A stretch of 64,000 bases of DNA from Gammaproteobacteria bacterium (GTDB lineage Bacteria; Pseudomonadota; Gammaproteobacteria; UBA6429; Thiohalophilaceae). Below, in pieces: positions 18,103 through 27,827 of this stretch. The DNA lies in contig JAOUNS010000007.1 in assembly GCA_029880855.1 (NCBI GenBank), positions 113,139 through 177,138 of the forward strand, given 5' to 3'. The position numbers and the translations under genes are program-made. The notes under the pieces are model-generated. The model worked only from the letters and a program-made list of their open reading frames with translations, had not been told where the DNA came from and searched no databases. How positions within the stretch are numbered: position 1 is the stretch's first letter; each line of letters opens with the position of its first letter.

Positions 18103-18813
18103 TCAGTCCCCCTTCCTGCCGCTGGTCAGATTCATCACGCCAATCAATGAACTCTTCGATACCAGCCAACCGAGTTTGCCGATGAACGGACATTCAAAAT
18201 AGGCGTGCTGAATATCGCGCATACCGAATTTTTTTAACAAGGATGCAAATTCACCGGCGGCATAACGCTTGTGCGCAAAAAAGACATCGGCATTATTATT
18301 GCCTCTCTTTCTGAATCCCAGCCTGGAAACAATATCTTCCAGTTTACCAATGATACTGCGACTGTTTGGTACCGATATATAAAGATGGCCGCCCGGCTTA
18401 ATTGCCGCAACCAGATTTTGCGTTAATGTTGTATCACGCTCCACGTATTCAAGCACGCTGGAACAGATCACTATGTCAAACTCGTTTTTTGGCAGCGTGT
18501 CACCGACGGTATCCGTCTGATAAAATTTGATATTGCTGATGTTTTGTTCTGTCGCATATCGGGTTGCCGCTTCCACCATACCGGATGCAGCATCAACACC
18601 GGTGACGTTGTAACCTCGACGCGCCAGTTCCGTGGCCATAACGCCGGCGCCACAACCGAAATCCAGAATTTTTGCCGGTGGCTGCGCAACCGATTCAACG
18701 CCGGAAAGAAACAGATCAAACCTTTGCCGAAAGGCCGGTTTTGCATATAGCAAATGCCATTCGGGTGCGCGTGCGCTGAAATGATCAACCGGTGATTTTT
18801 TTTCTTCCGACAT
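18103..18813 (-). CDS. class I SAM-dependent methyltransferase
   Basis: A 236-residue methyltransferase. Motif I ILDFGCGAGVMA lies at about residues 49-60, strand 2 ends with VTGVDAASGM, and motif IV is FDIVICSSVLEYV. The first 20 residues (DHFSARAPEWHLLY) resemble UbiG/UbiE-like methyltransferases, but the context makes a sugar or lipid-carrier substrate more likely. Its ATG abuts the stop codon of the upstream glycosyltransferase (TAAATG), so the two are co-translated. The substrate is not known. Confidence 0.85.
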   Translation of the reverse strand: MSEEKKSPVDHFSARAPEWHLLYAKPAFRQRFDLFLSGVESVAQPPAKILDFGCGAGVMATELARRGYNVTGVDAASGMVEAATRYATEQNISNIKFYQTDTVGDTLPKNEFDIVICSSVLEYVERDTTLTQNLVAAIKPGGHLYISVPNSRSIIGKLEDIVSRLGFRKRGNNNADVFFAHKRYAAGEFASLLKKFGMRDIQHAYFECPFIGKLGWLVSKSSLIGVMNLTSGRKGD

Positions 18814-20085
18814 TTACTTTTCCTGCTCTGTATCTGATAGTTTACGAACTTTTCCGCTCTGTCCGGCAATCAACCGATTCAGATCGTGGTGCCACTTGTC
18901 GGCAACTGCTGTCAGACCACTATAGTTCATGGCATCAAGGCGCGCCTGACGGGAATATTCCGCCCAATGTGCCTGATCCTGTAATAACCGCGCGGTATGT
19001 TTGCTGAATGATTCAGTTTTAATCTCATCAATCAGATAGCCGTTTTTACCCGGCACAACCAAATCACCAAGATCACCAACCTTACTGACAACCGGTACAC
19101 AGCCCGAAGCCATTGCTTCCAGCATGGCAATGGACACCCCTTCCCAGGCTGATGGCAAAACGAATACTTTTGCCCGTTGGTACCACGCCATGACATCATT
19201 GCGTTGTCCAAGCAATTCCACTTGCCCGTTGAGCCCGTGTTCTGTGCAAAGCCCGGCCAGCTCAGCCATATCCGGTCCTTCGCCAATCATCACGGCCCGG
19301 ATGTTTGGAATGTTTCTGTTTAGCTCAACTACCGTGGCAAGAAATACTGCCGGATTTTTTGCCTTGATCAACCTGCCGACAAAAATCAGATCGATATCGC
19401 GTTGATCCCAATTATACCATTCACCTTTAACATCAATGCTACCTGTTATAATTGATAGCATGTTGCGGCAGCCGATATCCTCGATATATTGTTTGGCGCT
19501 GCGACCACGGACAACAATCATATCAAAACGTCTGACTACGGTAAAAACCGCCCACTCCACCAACTTGCTGGGTCCTCCCAACGCCACCAGCAGACGATTC
19601 TCCGCCTTCCAGCCGCCACCGGCCAGCTCCAGGGGACCGGAGGTATCCTGATAACAGGCGGGTCGATTAAATATGCTGCCCAGCACCAGGGCCGATATTG
19701 CACCGGGAAAAATATGATATCCCATATACATATCCGGCCTGTAACGCACTGAGGCCGCAACCGCATAGAAAAACTTGGCACCGGCGCGGGTCAACAAGCG
19801 ATTGGCAATCTTGGGCGGGCAGATGTAATGCACATTCTCAAGTTGAAATACCGGCTCATCACAAACCAGAATGACCTGACCAATGCGACATTTCGCCAAA
19901 GGGACAATATGGGATTGAAACCAGTTTGGATTATGGAAAGTACCGATCACCAGAATCCTGTCCTGTCTGCGAAATCCGCGCTTGCGCCAGGCAGGCCGCA
20001 GCAGACTAATCAGATAGACACTGCAGTAAATCAGTGTGAGGACACTGACAGCGATTATTCGCAGGAGAATTGCCGCAACATTCAT
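18814..20085 (-). CDS. GT4-family glycosyltransferase
   Basis: A 423-residue glycosyltransferase with a GT-B fold. An N-terminal hydrophobic segment (about 4-28) probably tethers it to the inner membrane. The C-terminal donor domain has FVGRLIKAKNPAVFL, VMIGEGPDMAEL, and the EX7E-type motif in SAWEGVSIAMLEAMASG, which is the GT4 hallmark. It should add a sugar to the lipid-linked EPS unit on the cytoplasmic face. It lies directly between the sulfotransferase and methyltransferase genes in the same direction. Donor and acceptor are unknown. It is the only clear GT4 protein in the locus, so other glycosyltransferases may be encoded elsewhere. Confidence 0.88.
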   Translation of the reverse strand: MNVAAILLRIIAVSVLTLIYCSVYLISLLRPAWRKRGFRRQDRILVIGTFHNPNWFQSHIVPLAKCRIGQVILVCDEPVFQLENVHYICPPKIANRLLTRAGAKFFYAVAASVRYRPDMYMGYHIFPGAISALVLGSIFNRPACYQDTSGPLELAGGGWKAENRLLVALGGPSKLVEWAVFTVVRRFDMIVVRGRSAKQYIEDIGCRNMLSIITGSIDVKGEWYNWDQRDIDLIFVGRLIKAKNPAVFLATVVELNRNIPNIRAVMIGEGPDMAELAGLCTEHGLNGQVELLGQRNDVMAWYQRAKVFVLPSAWEGVSIAMLEAMASGCVPVVSKVGDLGDLVVPGKNGYLIDEIKTESFSKHTARLLQDQAHWAEYSRQARLDAMNYSGLTAVADKWHHDLNRLIAGQSGKVRKLSDTEQEK

Positions 20086-20121
20086 CTCAACACCGACACC
20101 GAGAGCTAAACCTGCCGCCGG

Positions 20122-21036
20122 TTATTCATAACCGAGCCTTGCATTCATAGCCGCTCCCTGTTCGACGAACAGTTTGAGGTCCGCCTCAGACAGTTGGGTT
20201 TTCCATTTTTCATCCAGTTTGATCTCGCCGCTTGAACCAAGACGCATAGAATTGCCCAGGATATGGTGCTTGACCGTGGTAAAGTCGCTCACGACTTTCG
20301 AGGTCTCCAGATTGGCAAAGCCAACGATCCGTTTGAGTGTTTCTTCCGGTTTATTACACAGGTCTTCATAACGAATTTTAATATAGGACTCCGCCGGCAG
20401 TTGACTGACCACCTCATCCATCTCCCTGCACTTGCTCAGCCACTGAACGACAGCCTCATGCATACCTGCGTTATAGTGCTTCATATAGGAACAGGTGGTT
20501 CCACGACCATCCCGCGTTAAATAGATAACCTTGACATTCCATAGACCGGATTCGATAAAGTATTTCACCCGTATAGGGTCTTTGGAATCATCCAGGAAGA
20601 TCGAACCACCTTGCAAGCGGGTAATTGTCTCAATCAATGCCTGATTTTGTTGTAATACGGATTGGTGTACACGGCTGCAGCCGGGCAAAAGTGTTACCGC
20701 CAGTTTGCGTACACCTTCCAGCAGCGGTCCCTTCACACCGGCGCGCATAAAGCGACCACACAAATAGGCATCCGATGAAAAATGTGTCCCAAAATCATTC
20801 AGGGCAAAACGGCGTCCCTGCCTGGACATTTCCGCACTTACATTACCCCAGAATCCGCATGTTGTAATTTTTGAACCGCAAGAACAGACATACTCATTGA
20901 TATCACCCATTGACGTGGCTTTCAGCTCCCCAATGGTTGCAATATCCGGATGCATGGCCAACAAGAATGTCAGTAATGTGGAACCGGAATAGCTCGGTGA
21001 CATAATGTAGAGCAGTTCTTTGTGTGAGGTAGTCAT
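20122..21036 (-). CDS. PAPS-dependent sulfotransferase
   Basis: A 304-residue sulfotransferase. The 5'-phosphosulfate loop is SPSYSGSTLLTFLLAMHP at about residues 13-30, and the 3'-phosphate motif is LTRDGRGTTCSYMKHY near residue 177. A second sugar-side motif reads IRYEDLCNKPEETL, typical of the Sulfotransfer_1/3 families. The protein would move sulfate from PAPS to a hydroxyl of a carbohydrate or other acceptor. Its place between the flippase and GT4 genes, in a locus headed by cysC, suggests that the EPS unit is sulfated on the cytoplasmic side before export. The family call is strong; the acceptor is inferred. Confidence 0.9.
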   Translation of the reverse strand: MTTSHKELLYIMSPSYSGSTLLTFLLAMHPDIATIGELKATSMGDINEYVCSCGSKITTCGFWGNVSAEMSRQGRRFALNDFGTHFSSDAYLCGRFMRAGVKGPLLEGVRKLAVTLLPGCSRVHQSVLQQNQALIETITRLQGGSIFLDDSKDPIRVKYFIESGLWNVKVIYLTRDGRGTTCSYMKHYNAGMHEAVVQWLSKCREMDEVVSQLPAESYIKIRYEDLCNKPEETLKRIVGFANLETSKVVSDFTTVKHHILGNSMRLGSSGEIKLDEKWKTQLSEADLKLFVEQGAAMNARLGYE

Positions 21037-21080
21037 GATTATTCTTCAACCCGTTTTATGATTCGGCTTCCATATAGTGC

Positions 21081-22661
21081 TTAGCGATCTTTTTTTCTGA
21101 AAAATTTTTGCCTGACCTTTTGTCTGGCTGTCTCGGAGAAGATATATCTCCAATATAACTGCAGCAGCAAAAAACCACCTATTACCGCAGACAAGAGAAA
21201 AGCCATCAGCTCATTAGCCGGCATGAGATACCGTAACGCAATCAGAATGCCCAGATAGGGAACGGCACACAAAACAGGCGTTCTGAAAATCTGCAAGAGA
21301 TATTGGCCATACGGTATCTCCAATAATTTGCAGGCATAGACGGGTATAACAACACCACCGGTGATACTCAGTGTAACCGCCACCACGACGGCGGCGATAT
21401 CCAGACTCCAGCCTATCATTAAGCCAATGGTCGCAAGAATGGCAAAACTGATGACACCCGCCAACAAACTCTGCATCGCCACTCTGCCGTGGGCATTCAT
21501 CCCCATCAGGATACGAATAACCGGATCCTGGGAAATCGGCAACAGATAGCCGGCGGCAAGGATGGCCATCAGGCTCCAGTGGGCATAATTGTCTCCCATC
21601 CAGGCACGTAGCAACACATCACCATAAACGATCAACAACAGCACGCTGGGCAGAGTAAATGCGACGGCATAGCGGGTCACCTGCAATAAAAATTTCCGCA
21701 TATCATCCAGATCGCCCACTTCCTGCAAAGCGCCGGCTGTCGGTGTCATCATGAAGGAAAATTTGGTGACGAAGGTTTGCAAATGTCTGACCAGTGAAAT
21801 CGGGCGGGCAAAAACCGCAACCGCTGCGGGCCCCAGATTGGAGGCCACCAGGATACTGGCGGTTTGTGCCACCAGCATTAATGGCAAACCGACCACAATG
21901 GTCTTGCCGCCGAACATCAGTATCTCTTTGGCCTGTTCCATGGAGGCGTAGGCAAATCGTATTCTCAGCTCACGGCAAACCCGAAAACTGACGACCACGC
22001 GCGTTACTTCGAGTATCGCATTGGTGATCAAATAGGCCAATGCTACACTCAGCAAACCACCGCCCAAGACAAGCACCACGATCATGGTGCCGACTGACAA
22101 CAAGGATGAGAGGGCTTGCAACCCATTCAGCAGATCCCAGCGGTGACAGCCGGTTAGCACACCACGCGAGGGACTCATGATCATCTGGAAGGCAACGGCC
22201 GCACCCAGAATACTGATCACCCAGCGTGCGGTTTCCATGTCTGCACCCAGTTTATCGTTAAACAGCACGGAAAGATTCGTCACCACAATCAACACCAGCG
22301 TGATAACCAACAGGCTGAACATGGCCTGCATAATCACAACGGTGGACACAGCCTCACACAGTTTGTCTGTTTCTCGTGCAGCCCGGTACTTGGCGACATA
22401 ACGGTTCAACGAGGAACCAATGCCCGGTGCGGCAAAAACCAGGTAATTGACAATCGACCAGGAGAAATCCCATATACCCAGTAATACCTGACCGACGTAT
22501 TGATCCATCATGCGCGGCAGGATGAATCCGGAGATAAATACCAGCAGATAGCTGGCCCAGCCGATAATGACGTTGCGGGCCATCTTGTCCCGACCGGTCA
22601 TATCCTCCTGGGCGATATCCTCCAAATTGACAACCGTCTGATTTTTTTTATTGTTTGACAA
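21081..22661 (-). CDS. Wzx-like polysaccharide flippase (MOP family)
   Basis: A 526-residue integral membrane protein with about 12-14 helices and short charged ends. The first 25 residues are polar. The pattern, including GWASYLLVFISGFILPRMMD at the start of helix 1, fits the Polysacc_synt/MOP flippases that move undecaprenyl-diphosphate-linked repeat units to the periplasm. Together with the O-antigen-ligase-like protein and the chain-length protein it points to a Wzy-type assembly route. It stands between the WecG/TagA-type transferase gene and the sulfotransferase gene, all on minus. Confidence 0.87.
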   Translation of the reverse strand: MSNNKKNQTVVNLEDIAQEDMTGRDKMARNVIIGWASYLLVFISGFILPRMMDQYVGQVLLGIWDFSWSIVNYLVFAAPGIGSSLNRYVAKYRAARETDKLCEAVSTVVIMQAMFSLLVITLVLIVVTNLSVLFNDKLGADMETARWVISILGAAVAFQMIMSPSRGVLTGCHRWDLLNGLQALSSLLSVGTMIVVLVLGGGLLSVALAYLITNAILEVTRVVVSFRVCRELRIRFAYASMEQAKEILMFGGKTIVVGLPLMLVAQTASILVASNLGPAAVAVFARPISLVRHLQTFVTKFSFMMTPTAGALQEVGDLDDMRKFLLQVTRYAVAFTLPSVLLLIVYGDVLLRAWMGDNYAHWSLMAILAAGYLLPISQDPVIRILMGMNAHGRVAMQSLLAGVISFAILATIGLMIGWSLDIAAVVVAVTLSITGGVVIPVYACKLLEIPYGQYLLQIFRTPVLCAVPYLGILIALRYLMPANELMAFLLSAVIGGFLLLQLYWRYIFSETARQKVRQKFFRKKDR

Positions 22662-22738
22662 GGTTGTTTATCCCGTTTGCGGGTAAGTCCGAAAACTGAT
22701 TGCCGGGTGATGCAGGGTCGTTAATATCATTATCGACC

Positions 22739-23503
22739 TCACTTTTTAAACCGTTCAGTCAGGACCAATTTACAGAATTTGAGATTGGTAAAAAGATACC
22801 GTTTCCATAACCGACCCGGTTCCTGTTTGACACGATACAGCCATTCCAAACCAAGTCGCATCCAGATTTCCGGCGCCCGTTCCACTTTTCCCGAATAGAC
22901 ATCGAATGAGCCACCCACCCCGTGCCGAACGGTGACATTCAATTTATCATTCCATTTGGCAATAAATTTCTCTTTCTTGGGTGATGTCATGGCAACAAAT
23001 AATATATCGGCATTGGCTGCGGCGATTTTCTCCACCACCGCCGGTTCTTCTGCATCGGTGTAATAGCCATTATTCCGCCCGGCAACAACCACATTAGGGA
23101 AATCGCGTCGGATATTATCCTCTACCTTTTTCGACACCTCTTCCGACGCACCCAGCAAATAGACCCGGTAGCGGTGTTCATTGCCCCGATCCAACAGCTT
23201 CATCATCAGATCAATACCGGTTACCCGTTCAGGCAAGGGTCGCCCCAGCAGCTTGCCGGCCCAAACCACTGACATACCATCGGCAAGGATGATATCCGAG
23301 GAGAGCACGTCATCATGCAAGACCGGATCATTTTGCATATTAACGACTTTGGCCGCATTCACGACTCCGATTTGCAGCTTTTCCCGCCGGCTGATCCGTT
23401 CATGAATCAGATCCAGCGCCTGCCCCATGGTCATGCTGTTGATTGGAATGCCGAACATTTTTACCACATCGGCTGTGATGTTGGAGTGCGTTGTATTGTT
23501 CAT
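22739..23503 (-). CDS. WecB/TagA/CpsF-family glycosyltransferase (GT26)
   Basis: A 254-residue protein if the ATG at 23503 is used; a GTG at 23533 overlaps the upstream gene by 14 bases. It has the GT26 signatures VVNAAKVV, ADGMSVVWAGKLLGRPLPER, the segment YLLGASEEV and the C-terminal RAPEIWMRLGLEWLYR. The family adds N-acetylmannosaminuronic acid or ManNAc to a lipid-linked primer in enterobacterial common antigen and teichoic acid synthesis. With WecB and a UDP-sugar dehydrogenase in the same locus, a ManNAc-type donor is plausible but unproven. It directly follows the sugar-phosphate transferase gene. Confidence 0.9.
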   Translation of the reverse strand: MNNTTHSNITADVVKMFGIPINSMTMGQALDLIHERISRREKLQIGVVNAAKVVNMQNDPVLHDDVLSSDIILADGMSVVWAGKLLGRPLPERVTGIDLMMKLLDRGNEHRYRVYLLGASEEVSKKVEDNIRRDFPNVVVAGRNNGYYTDAEEPAVVEKIAAANADILFVAMTSPKKEKFIAKWNDKLNVTVRHGVGGSFDVYSGKVERAPEIWMRLGLEWLYRVKQEPGRLWKRYLFTNLKFCKLVLTERFKK

Positions 23504-23519
23504 TGCGTGTCTGCCATTG

Positions 23520-24935
23520 TTAAACTGCACCACTTCCCTTTAGAACGGCCGGTATGGTCTTGAACAATATTTTAATGTCCATGGACAATGACCAGTTTTC
23601 GATATAGTAAAGGTCCAGTTCCAGCCATTTTTCAAAGGGCAGATTACTGCGCCCTGAAATCTGCCACACACAGGTCAAACCCGGTTTAACACTGAACCGT
23701 TTGCGCTGAATACTTTTATCAAATAAATTAACATCGCGGATAGACATGGGTCTGGGGCCGACCAGACTCATTTGACCCCGGATAACATTGAATAACTGCG
23801 GAAATTCATCCAGACTGGTTTTACGCAAAAATTTACCGACCCGTGTCACACGCGGATCATTCGTCATTTTGAAGATCGGTCCCTCTGCCTCATTTCGGGC
23901 CTCCAAATCCTTCAGTAACTTTTCGCTGTCCTGAACCATGGTCCTGAATTTATACATCGGGAATAGTCGTTTGCGCAGACCAACCCGCTGTTGTATGAAA
24001 AACACCGGGCCGGGAGAATCCAGTTTGATCGCCAGCGCAATTAACGCCATCATGGGTAGCAGAACCGGCATGGCGGCGAGGGTGACAATCAGATCAAACA
24101 TGCGTTTGACCAACAGTTTGGCCTCATTCTGCGCCACCGGTTCAAAGCTCAACAGAGGTATACCGTCAAGATCGGCCAAACGCATCCGCGCCAATTGCAG
24201 ATCGTAGATATCGGCCATCAAGCGGAACCTGACCCCCTCTTCCTCACAAGCATTGGCAATCTCTTCAACATCGGACATCATGGTACGGGGAATGGCCATA
24301 ATCACTTCATCAATGACGTGGGACTCAAGAATTTCGGCAATGGAATCCAGTGTGCCCAGTACCGGTGAACCGGACACTTCAGAGCCGACTTTTGCCTTGT
24401 CCGTATCCAGATGACCGATAATGTGTACGCCCCAGTCCCGGCTTTTACGCAAGGTGTCTGACAAGCGTACCGCCCGTTCACCGGTGCCAATAATAAGTAC
24501 CTTCAGGTAATTCTCGCCTTTTTGAACGGCTCGCTTGAAATACCACCATACCAGCAGAGAACGCACCACCACCAGAGTAAGAAATGTCGTCCCGGTAAAC
24601 AGCAGCATGATGATGCGGCTTACATCCTGTAACTTGAGCAGGAACAGCATGGCGAACAGCACAGCCATATTCATGGCAATTGCCAGAAACACAATGCGTG
24701 CGAAAGTTAATGTAGAAATCCTGAAGCTGTTATAGGCCCCAAAATAACTCATGAAGAATCCCTGCAAGATGATGATATGCGGCAGGAATGCCAGATACGA
24801 TGGATAAAGTGAGGCCGTCCTCACAATGAAAAAGTGATAGGCCCAAAAGGACACGAGATAGACCAATGCGGTCAGGCACATGTCCAATACCAGCAGCAGA
24901 CGCTTTAGCTGGGCAGATTTTTCATCAAATATCAT
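23520..24935 (-). CDS. polyprenyl glycosylphosphotransferase (WbaP/GumD-type)
   Basis: A 471-residue initiating enzyme. Four or five membrane helices cover residues 10-125, a Rossmann-like CoA-binding domain follows (VLIIGTGERAVRL), and the catalytic bacterial-transferase domain starts near residue 275 (KRMFDLIVTLAAM). It contains the basic motif YKFRTM, then KTSLDEFPQLFNVIRGQMS, VGPRP and KPGLTCVWQ. It transfers a sugar phosphate to undecaprenyl phosphate at the inner membrane. The locus has a second enzyme of this class at 46.1-47.5 kb. It heads the minus series that continues with the GT26 and flippase genes. Confidence 0.93.
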   Translation of the reverse strand: MIFDEKSAQLKRLLLVLDMCLTALVYLVSFWAYHFFIVRTASLYPSYLAFLPHIIILQGFFMSYFGAYNSFRISTLTFARIVFLAIAMNMAVLFAMLFLLKLQDVSRIIMLLFTGTTFLTLVVVRSLLVWWYFKRAVQKGENYLKVLIIGTGERAVRLSDTLRKSRDWGVHIIGHLDTDKAKVGSEVSGSPVLGTLDSIAEILESHVIDEVIMAIPRTMMSDVEEIANACEEEGVRFRLMADIYDLQLARMRLADLDGIPLLSFEPVAQNEAKLLVKRMFDLIVTLAAMPVLLPMMALIALAIKLDSPGPVFFIQQRVGLRKRLFPMYKFRTMVQDSEKLLKDLEARNEAEGPIFKMTNDPRVTRVGKFLRKTSLDEFPQLFNVIRGQMSLVGPRPMSIRDVNLFDKSIQRKRFSVKPGLTCVWQISGRSNLPFEKWLELDLYYIENWSLSMDIKILFKTIPAVLKGSGAV

Positions 24936-25246
24936 TTATGGGTTCCCTGTCAGTCGGGATGCAGCAACTTCCCATGACTTACTTATTTTGCGTGTTTTAT
25001 AACCTATTACAGCAAGGTCCGAATTGGATCTCGTTTCTTATACATCGGTAAATGCAGAAATTGGTTGAATTTACATTATTCGCTTACAATTTATTGATTT
25101 TGTTAGTTATTTTTTCAGTCTGGATATTGAGAATTGCGGTTGTCGCCGACCATTTTTCGATGCCGGCAGCCGTTCCCAAAACCCGCCCAGTATACAATAA
25201 ATGGGATTTTCATGTTGAAAAGTTCTTTGAAACGAATCAGTCAGCC
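24936..25246. other. AT-rich gap between EPS genes
   Basis: About 310 bases between the sugar-phosphate transferase gene and the acyltransferase gene, both on minus. An 84-codon plus frame runs through it (25052-25306) with one hydrophobic segment, but it lacks a ribosome-binding site and ends inside the antisense acyltransferase gene. I see no clear terminator or sigma-54 site. It probably holds the promoter for the 24.9-kb series. Confidence 0.4.
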
Positions 25247-26338
25247 TTACCGACCGACATGCAGTCTATCCATCACCCGGTCGGTCCCCCTGTTGCCGGT
25301 CAATAACATATATAACGGCCTCATGTACTGCTGACATAACCATGCCCCTGCAAATACAGCGATGGTCGCAAGCGGAAATGTCAGGTAAAAGGCATAGGCC
25401 GGACTCACCAAATGTGCAGTTATCCGCAGCAAGACATCCTGTAACGGCTCGGTATGGAACATGTATGCAAAGAAGGTGAAACCGGACAGGAAGAGCACGC
25501 GCGGATGCGCCGGTCTCTTGCCAAACGAGACGGCAAGCAATGCCGGTATCCCGATCAGAATGGAAAATTTGTATATCATCAAGGACAGCGTGGTGTAATC
25601 ATATCGGTACCACGCACTGAATACCGGATCGATATACACCCGCAAGGCAGAAAGTCCCAACCACGTCACCAGCAACACCCAGGTCGCAGCAGGTCGAATA
25701 CCTGTGAACGATTCCGGCAGTTCGGGATGCAGAGCAAAGTAACAACCCAGACTGAAGAAAAATACTGTTTCAGTGTTCAGCACATACCACTTGCCTGCAA
25801 TCGGCAAGAGCTGAATCTCCAGTAACCAGAGAACCAGCAATGGCGCAAGAATTAACCCTTTGCTTTTTTGTACTGTGTAGAACACTAATGGAGACAACAC
25901 GACAAGCAGGATCAGATCACGCAAAAACCAGAATTGTCCTGCCCTGGGTTGTACCAGGATATTATATAAATGCAACAATGGATCAGCATCAATCAGGCCG
26001 CCGCCGACAACCGTTTTGAGCATAATCACTGTATAAATGAGCGCTGAGGCCAGTACATAGGGTAACAACAATGTTCGCCGGCGTTTTTGCAGAATTTGTC
26101 GATATGATACCGGCCCCTGATACCCGGAAAACAAAAAGAAACCTGCACTCAGTGCGAAAAAAGGGACCGCCACACGAGCAATGTTATTGGTGAAGAATTC
26201 CTGAAAATAAAAATTGGCGTCGAGAAAAACCGGTACACCATTGGCGAATTTGCTGGTGTAATGAATTGAAATAACCAATAGCGTGGCGAGCAGGTTGGCT
26301 GTCTGCAGACCTTGACTGAGCGATGGTGAAATCCGCAT
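25247..26338 (-). CDS. membrane acyltransferase, acyltransferase 3 family
   Basis: A 363-residue protein with about 10 membrane helices. The N-terminal helix contains LLVISIHYTSKF, where the conserved histidine of acyltransferase 3 enzymes is expected, and SAGFFLFSGYQ follows. These enzymes transfer acetyl or other acyl groups to sugars on the periplasmic side. Here it would decorate the EPS with O-acetyl groups. It lies 12 bases after the ligase/polymerase gene in the same direction, so the two are probably co-transcribed. The acceptor and acyl group are unknown. Confidence 0.85.
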   Translation of the reverse strand: MRISPSLSQGLQTANLLATLLVISIHYTSKFANGVPVFLDANFYFQEFFTNNIARVAVPFFALSAGFFLFSGYQGPVSYRQILQKRRRTLLLPYVLASALIYTVIMLKTVVGGGLIDADPLLHLYNILVQPRAGQFWFLRDLILLVVLSPLVFYTVQKSKGLILAPLLVLWLLEIQLLPIAGKWYVLNTETVFFFSLGCYFALHPELPESFTGIRPAATWVLLVTWLGLSALRVYIDPVFSAWYRYDYTTLSLMIYKFSILIGIPALLAVSFGKRPAHPRVLFLSGFTFFAYMFHTEPLQDVLLRITAHLVSPAYAFYLTFPLATIAVFAGAWLCQQYMRPLYMLLTGNRGTDRVMDRLHVGR

Positions 26339-26350
26339 GCTTCTGACTCA

Positions 26351-27817
26351 CTATGAATAATACGATGATGGTGGTCGGTAAGGTTGAATCTGCTCAGTTG
26401 CTTGCTGTTTTTGTTCCTGAACCTCTCGTTTTTTCCAGCCCTGACTGGCGATAAACAGGCCGATGGTACACCACATCAGTGTATGCACCTGTTTTGGGTA
26501 AAACGAATCCGCCGTCAGGGAATGCGCCATATGTGCGACGACAAATGCCAGCGTCATGCTGGCAATGGTATGCTCAAGCGTACCGCTGAGTTGTTTATCG
26601 CGGAGTTTCTTCAAGGCGACCCAGCCCACCATCATAAAAAATCCGACCACAAACGCTGCACCGATAATACCATTATCAAGTACCTGCTCAAGATAGGCGT
26701 TATGCGGGTGCATAAACATCGAATCATGTATGGAAAAGGTCCCATCGGCCACCAGCGACTGATTGACTCCTTCACGAATCATGGCCTTTCTGCCATAACC
26801 GAATAGCGGTGCCGATCGGATATACTGCATAACGCGGGGCCAGACCACGACCCGCCCGGAACTAATTGCATACAAATCTCGGCCTTGCTCATCAACCGTG
26901 TTGAGACCGCGTTCTTCCGCTGCTTTGGTATGCGACTCTTCATTGAAACCTTCTGTATAGCGATCTGCGATACTGGGTACAAAACTGATAATGACCAAAA
27001 CAACCAACGGGGCAAGGAAGAGAATTTTTCGCCAGCGCAGAAAACCAAACACGGCGCCACAGGCAGCCCAGGCCACTGCACCGCCACGGCTGCCGGTCAG
27101 CACCACGGCCAGTGCCCCCCAGACAAACCCCACCAGATTGATATTCAAATTGATATTCGAGGTACGAGCCAGCATAAATACCCAGGCGGCGCCGGCCATC
27201 AACGGACCCAGTTCTCCACGATGATAGCCGATGTCGCGGTTCAACACGCGGAAGGAACGCTTTGCCACATCTTCACCACCGATCAATGCAGGCAGCATCT
27301 TGATGGTGATCTGTGCAACGAACAGAAACATGGTAAACAGGATACAGCGGATGGCAAATTGCGCCCGCTCTTCTGAATTAGTACCGTGCGCCAATAACAG
27401 GCCTGGAATAAGAAACTTCAGGGTGTTGAAGAAATCATCCTTGAACAGATCACCTTTGGAAATTAACGGCCAGTTCAAATCAACAGCAAACGCAACAAAC
27501 CCGCCATAATCCAGCATCATTCTGACCGAGGTGATGAACACAATAGTCATGTAGATAAACAGCAATTTGTTGACCCTGGGGAATTCAGGCCAGCGCAGCC
27601 CTTCCTTGCGTTTATTCAAGAACCAGCCAAGCAAAATGAACATCAACACAATATTGAAAGGACTCAAACCACCGATATTAAACAGTGATTTCGGCATGTC
27701 AGGCCGTTCCATGACCGCCAGCAGGATAATCGCGTAACACAGTGACTTGTACCAATCACGAAAACTGTAGACACAGATATATGTCAGAAACATAAACAGG
27801 AGCGTATAACGGATCAT
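26351..27817 (-). CDS. O-antigen ligase/polymerase-like membrane protein
   Basis: A 488-residue membrane protein with 10 or more helices. The ATG at 27817 is preferred because GGGAGGGG lies 3 bases before it; the frame is open 26 codons further. A large periplasmic loop (about 290-385) is flanked by GSRGGAVAW and HPHNAYLEQVLDNG, the pattern of Wzy_C/WaaL proteins. In a Wzy-type route it would polymerise the repeat units or ligate the chain. It overlaps no other gene but starts within a few bases of the GNAT-like stop. The choice between polymerase and ligase cannot be made from sequence alone. Confidence 0.87.
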   Translation of the reverse strand: MIRYTLLFMFLTYICVYSFRDWYKSLCYAIILLAVMERPDMPKSLFNIGGLSPFNIVLMFILLGWFLNKRKEGLRWPEFPRVNKLLFIYMTIVFITSVRMMLDYGGFVAFAVDLNWPLISKGDLFKDDFFNTLKFLIPGLLLAHGTNSEERAQFAIRCILFTMFLFVAQITIKMLPALIGGEDVAKRSFRVLNRDIGYHRGELGPLMAGAAWVFMLARTSNINLNINLVGFVWGALAVVLTGSRGGAVAWAACGAVFGFLRWRKILFLAPLVVLVIISFVPSIADRYTEGFNEESHTKAAEERGLNTVDEQGRDLYAISSGRVVVWPRVMQYIRSAPLFGYGRKAMIREGVNQSLVADGTFSIHDSMFMHPHNAYLEQVLDNGIIGAAFVVGFFMMVGWVALKKLRDKQLSGTLEHTIASMTLAFVVAHMAHSLTADSFYPKQVHTLMWCTIGLFIASQGWKKREVQEQKQQATEQIQPYRPPSSYYS

Positions 27818-27827
27818 TGTCCCCTCC

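Noticed and set aside
18020..18193. N-terminal extension of the deacetylase
   Set aside because: Overlaps the methyltransferase gene and shows no NodB or signal features; the ATG at 18019 is a better start.
25052..25306. 84-codon plus-strand frame with one hydrophobic segment
   Set aside because: No ribosome-binding site, AT-rich non-coding look, and the end runs antisense into the acyltransferase gene.
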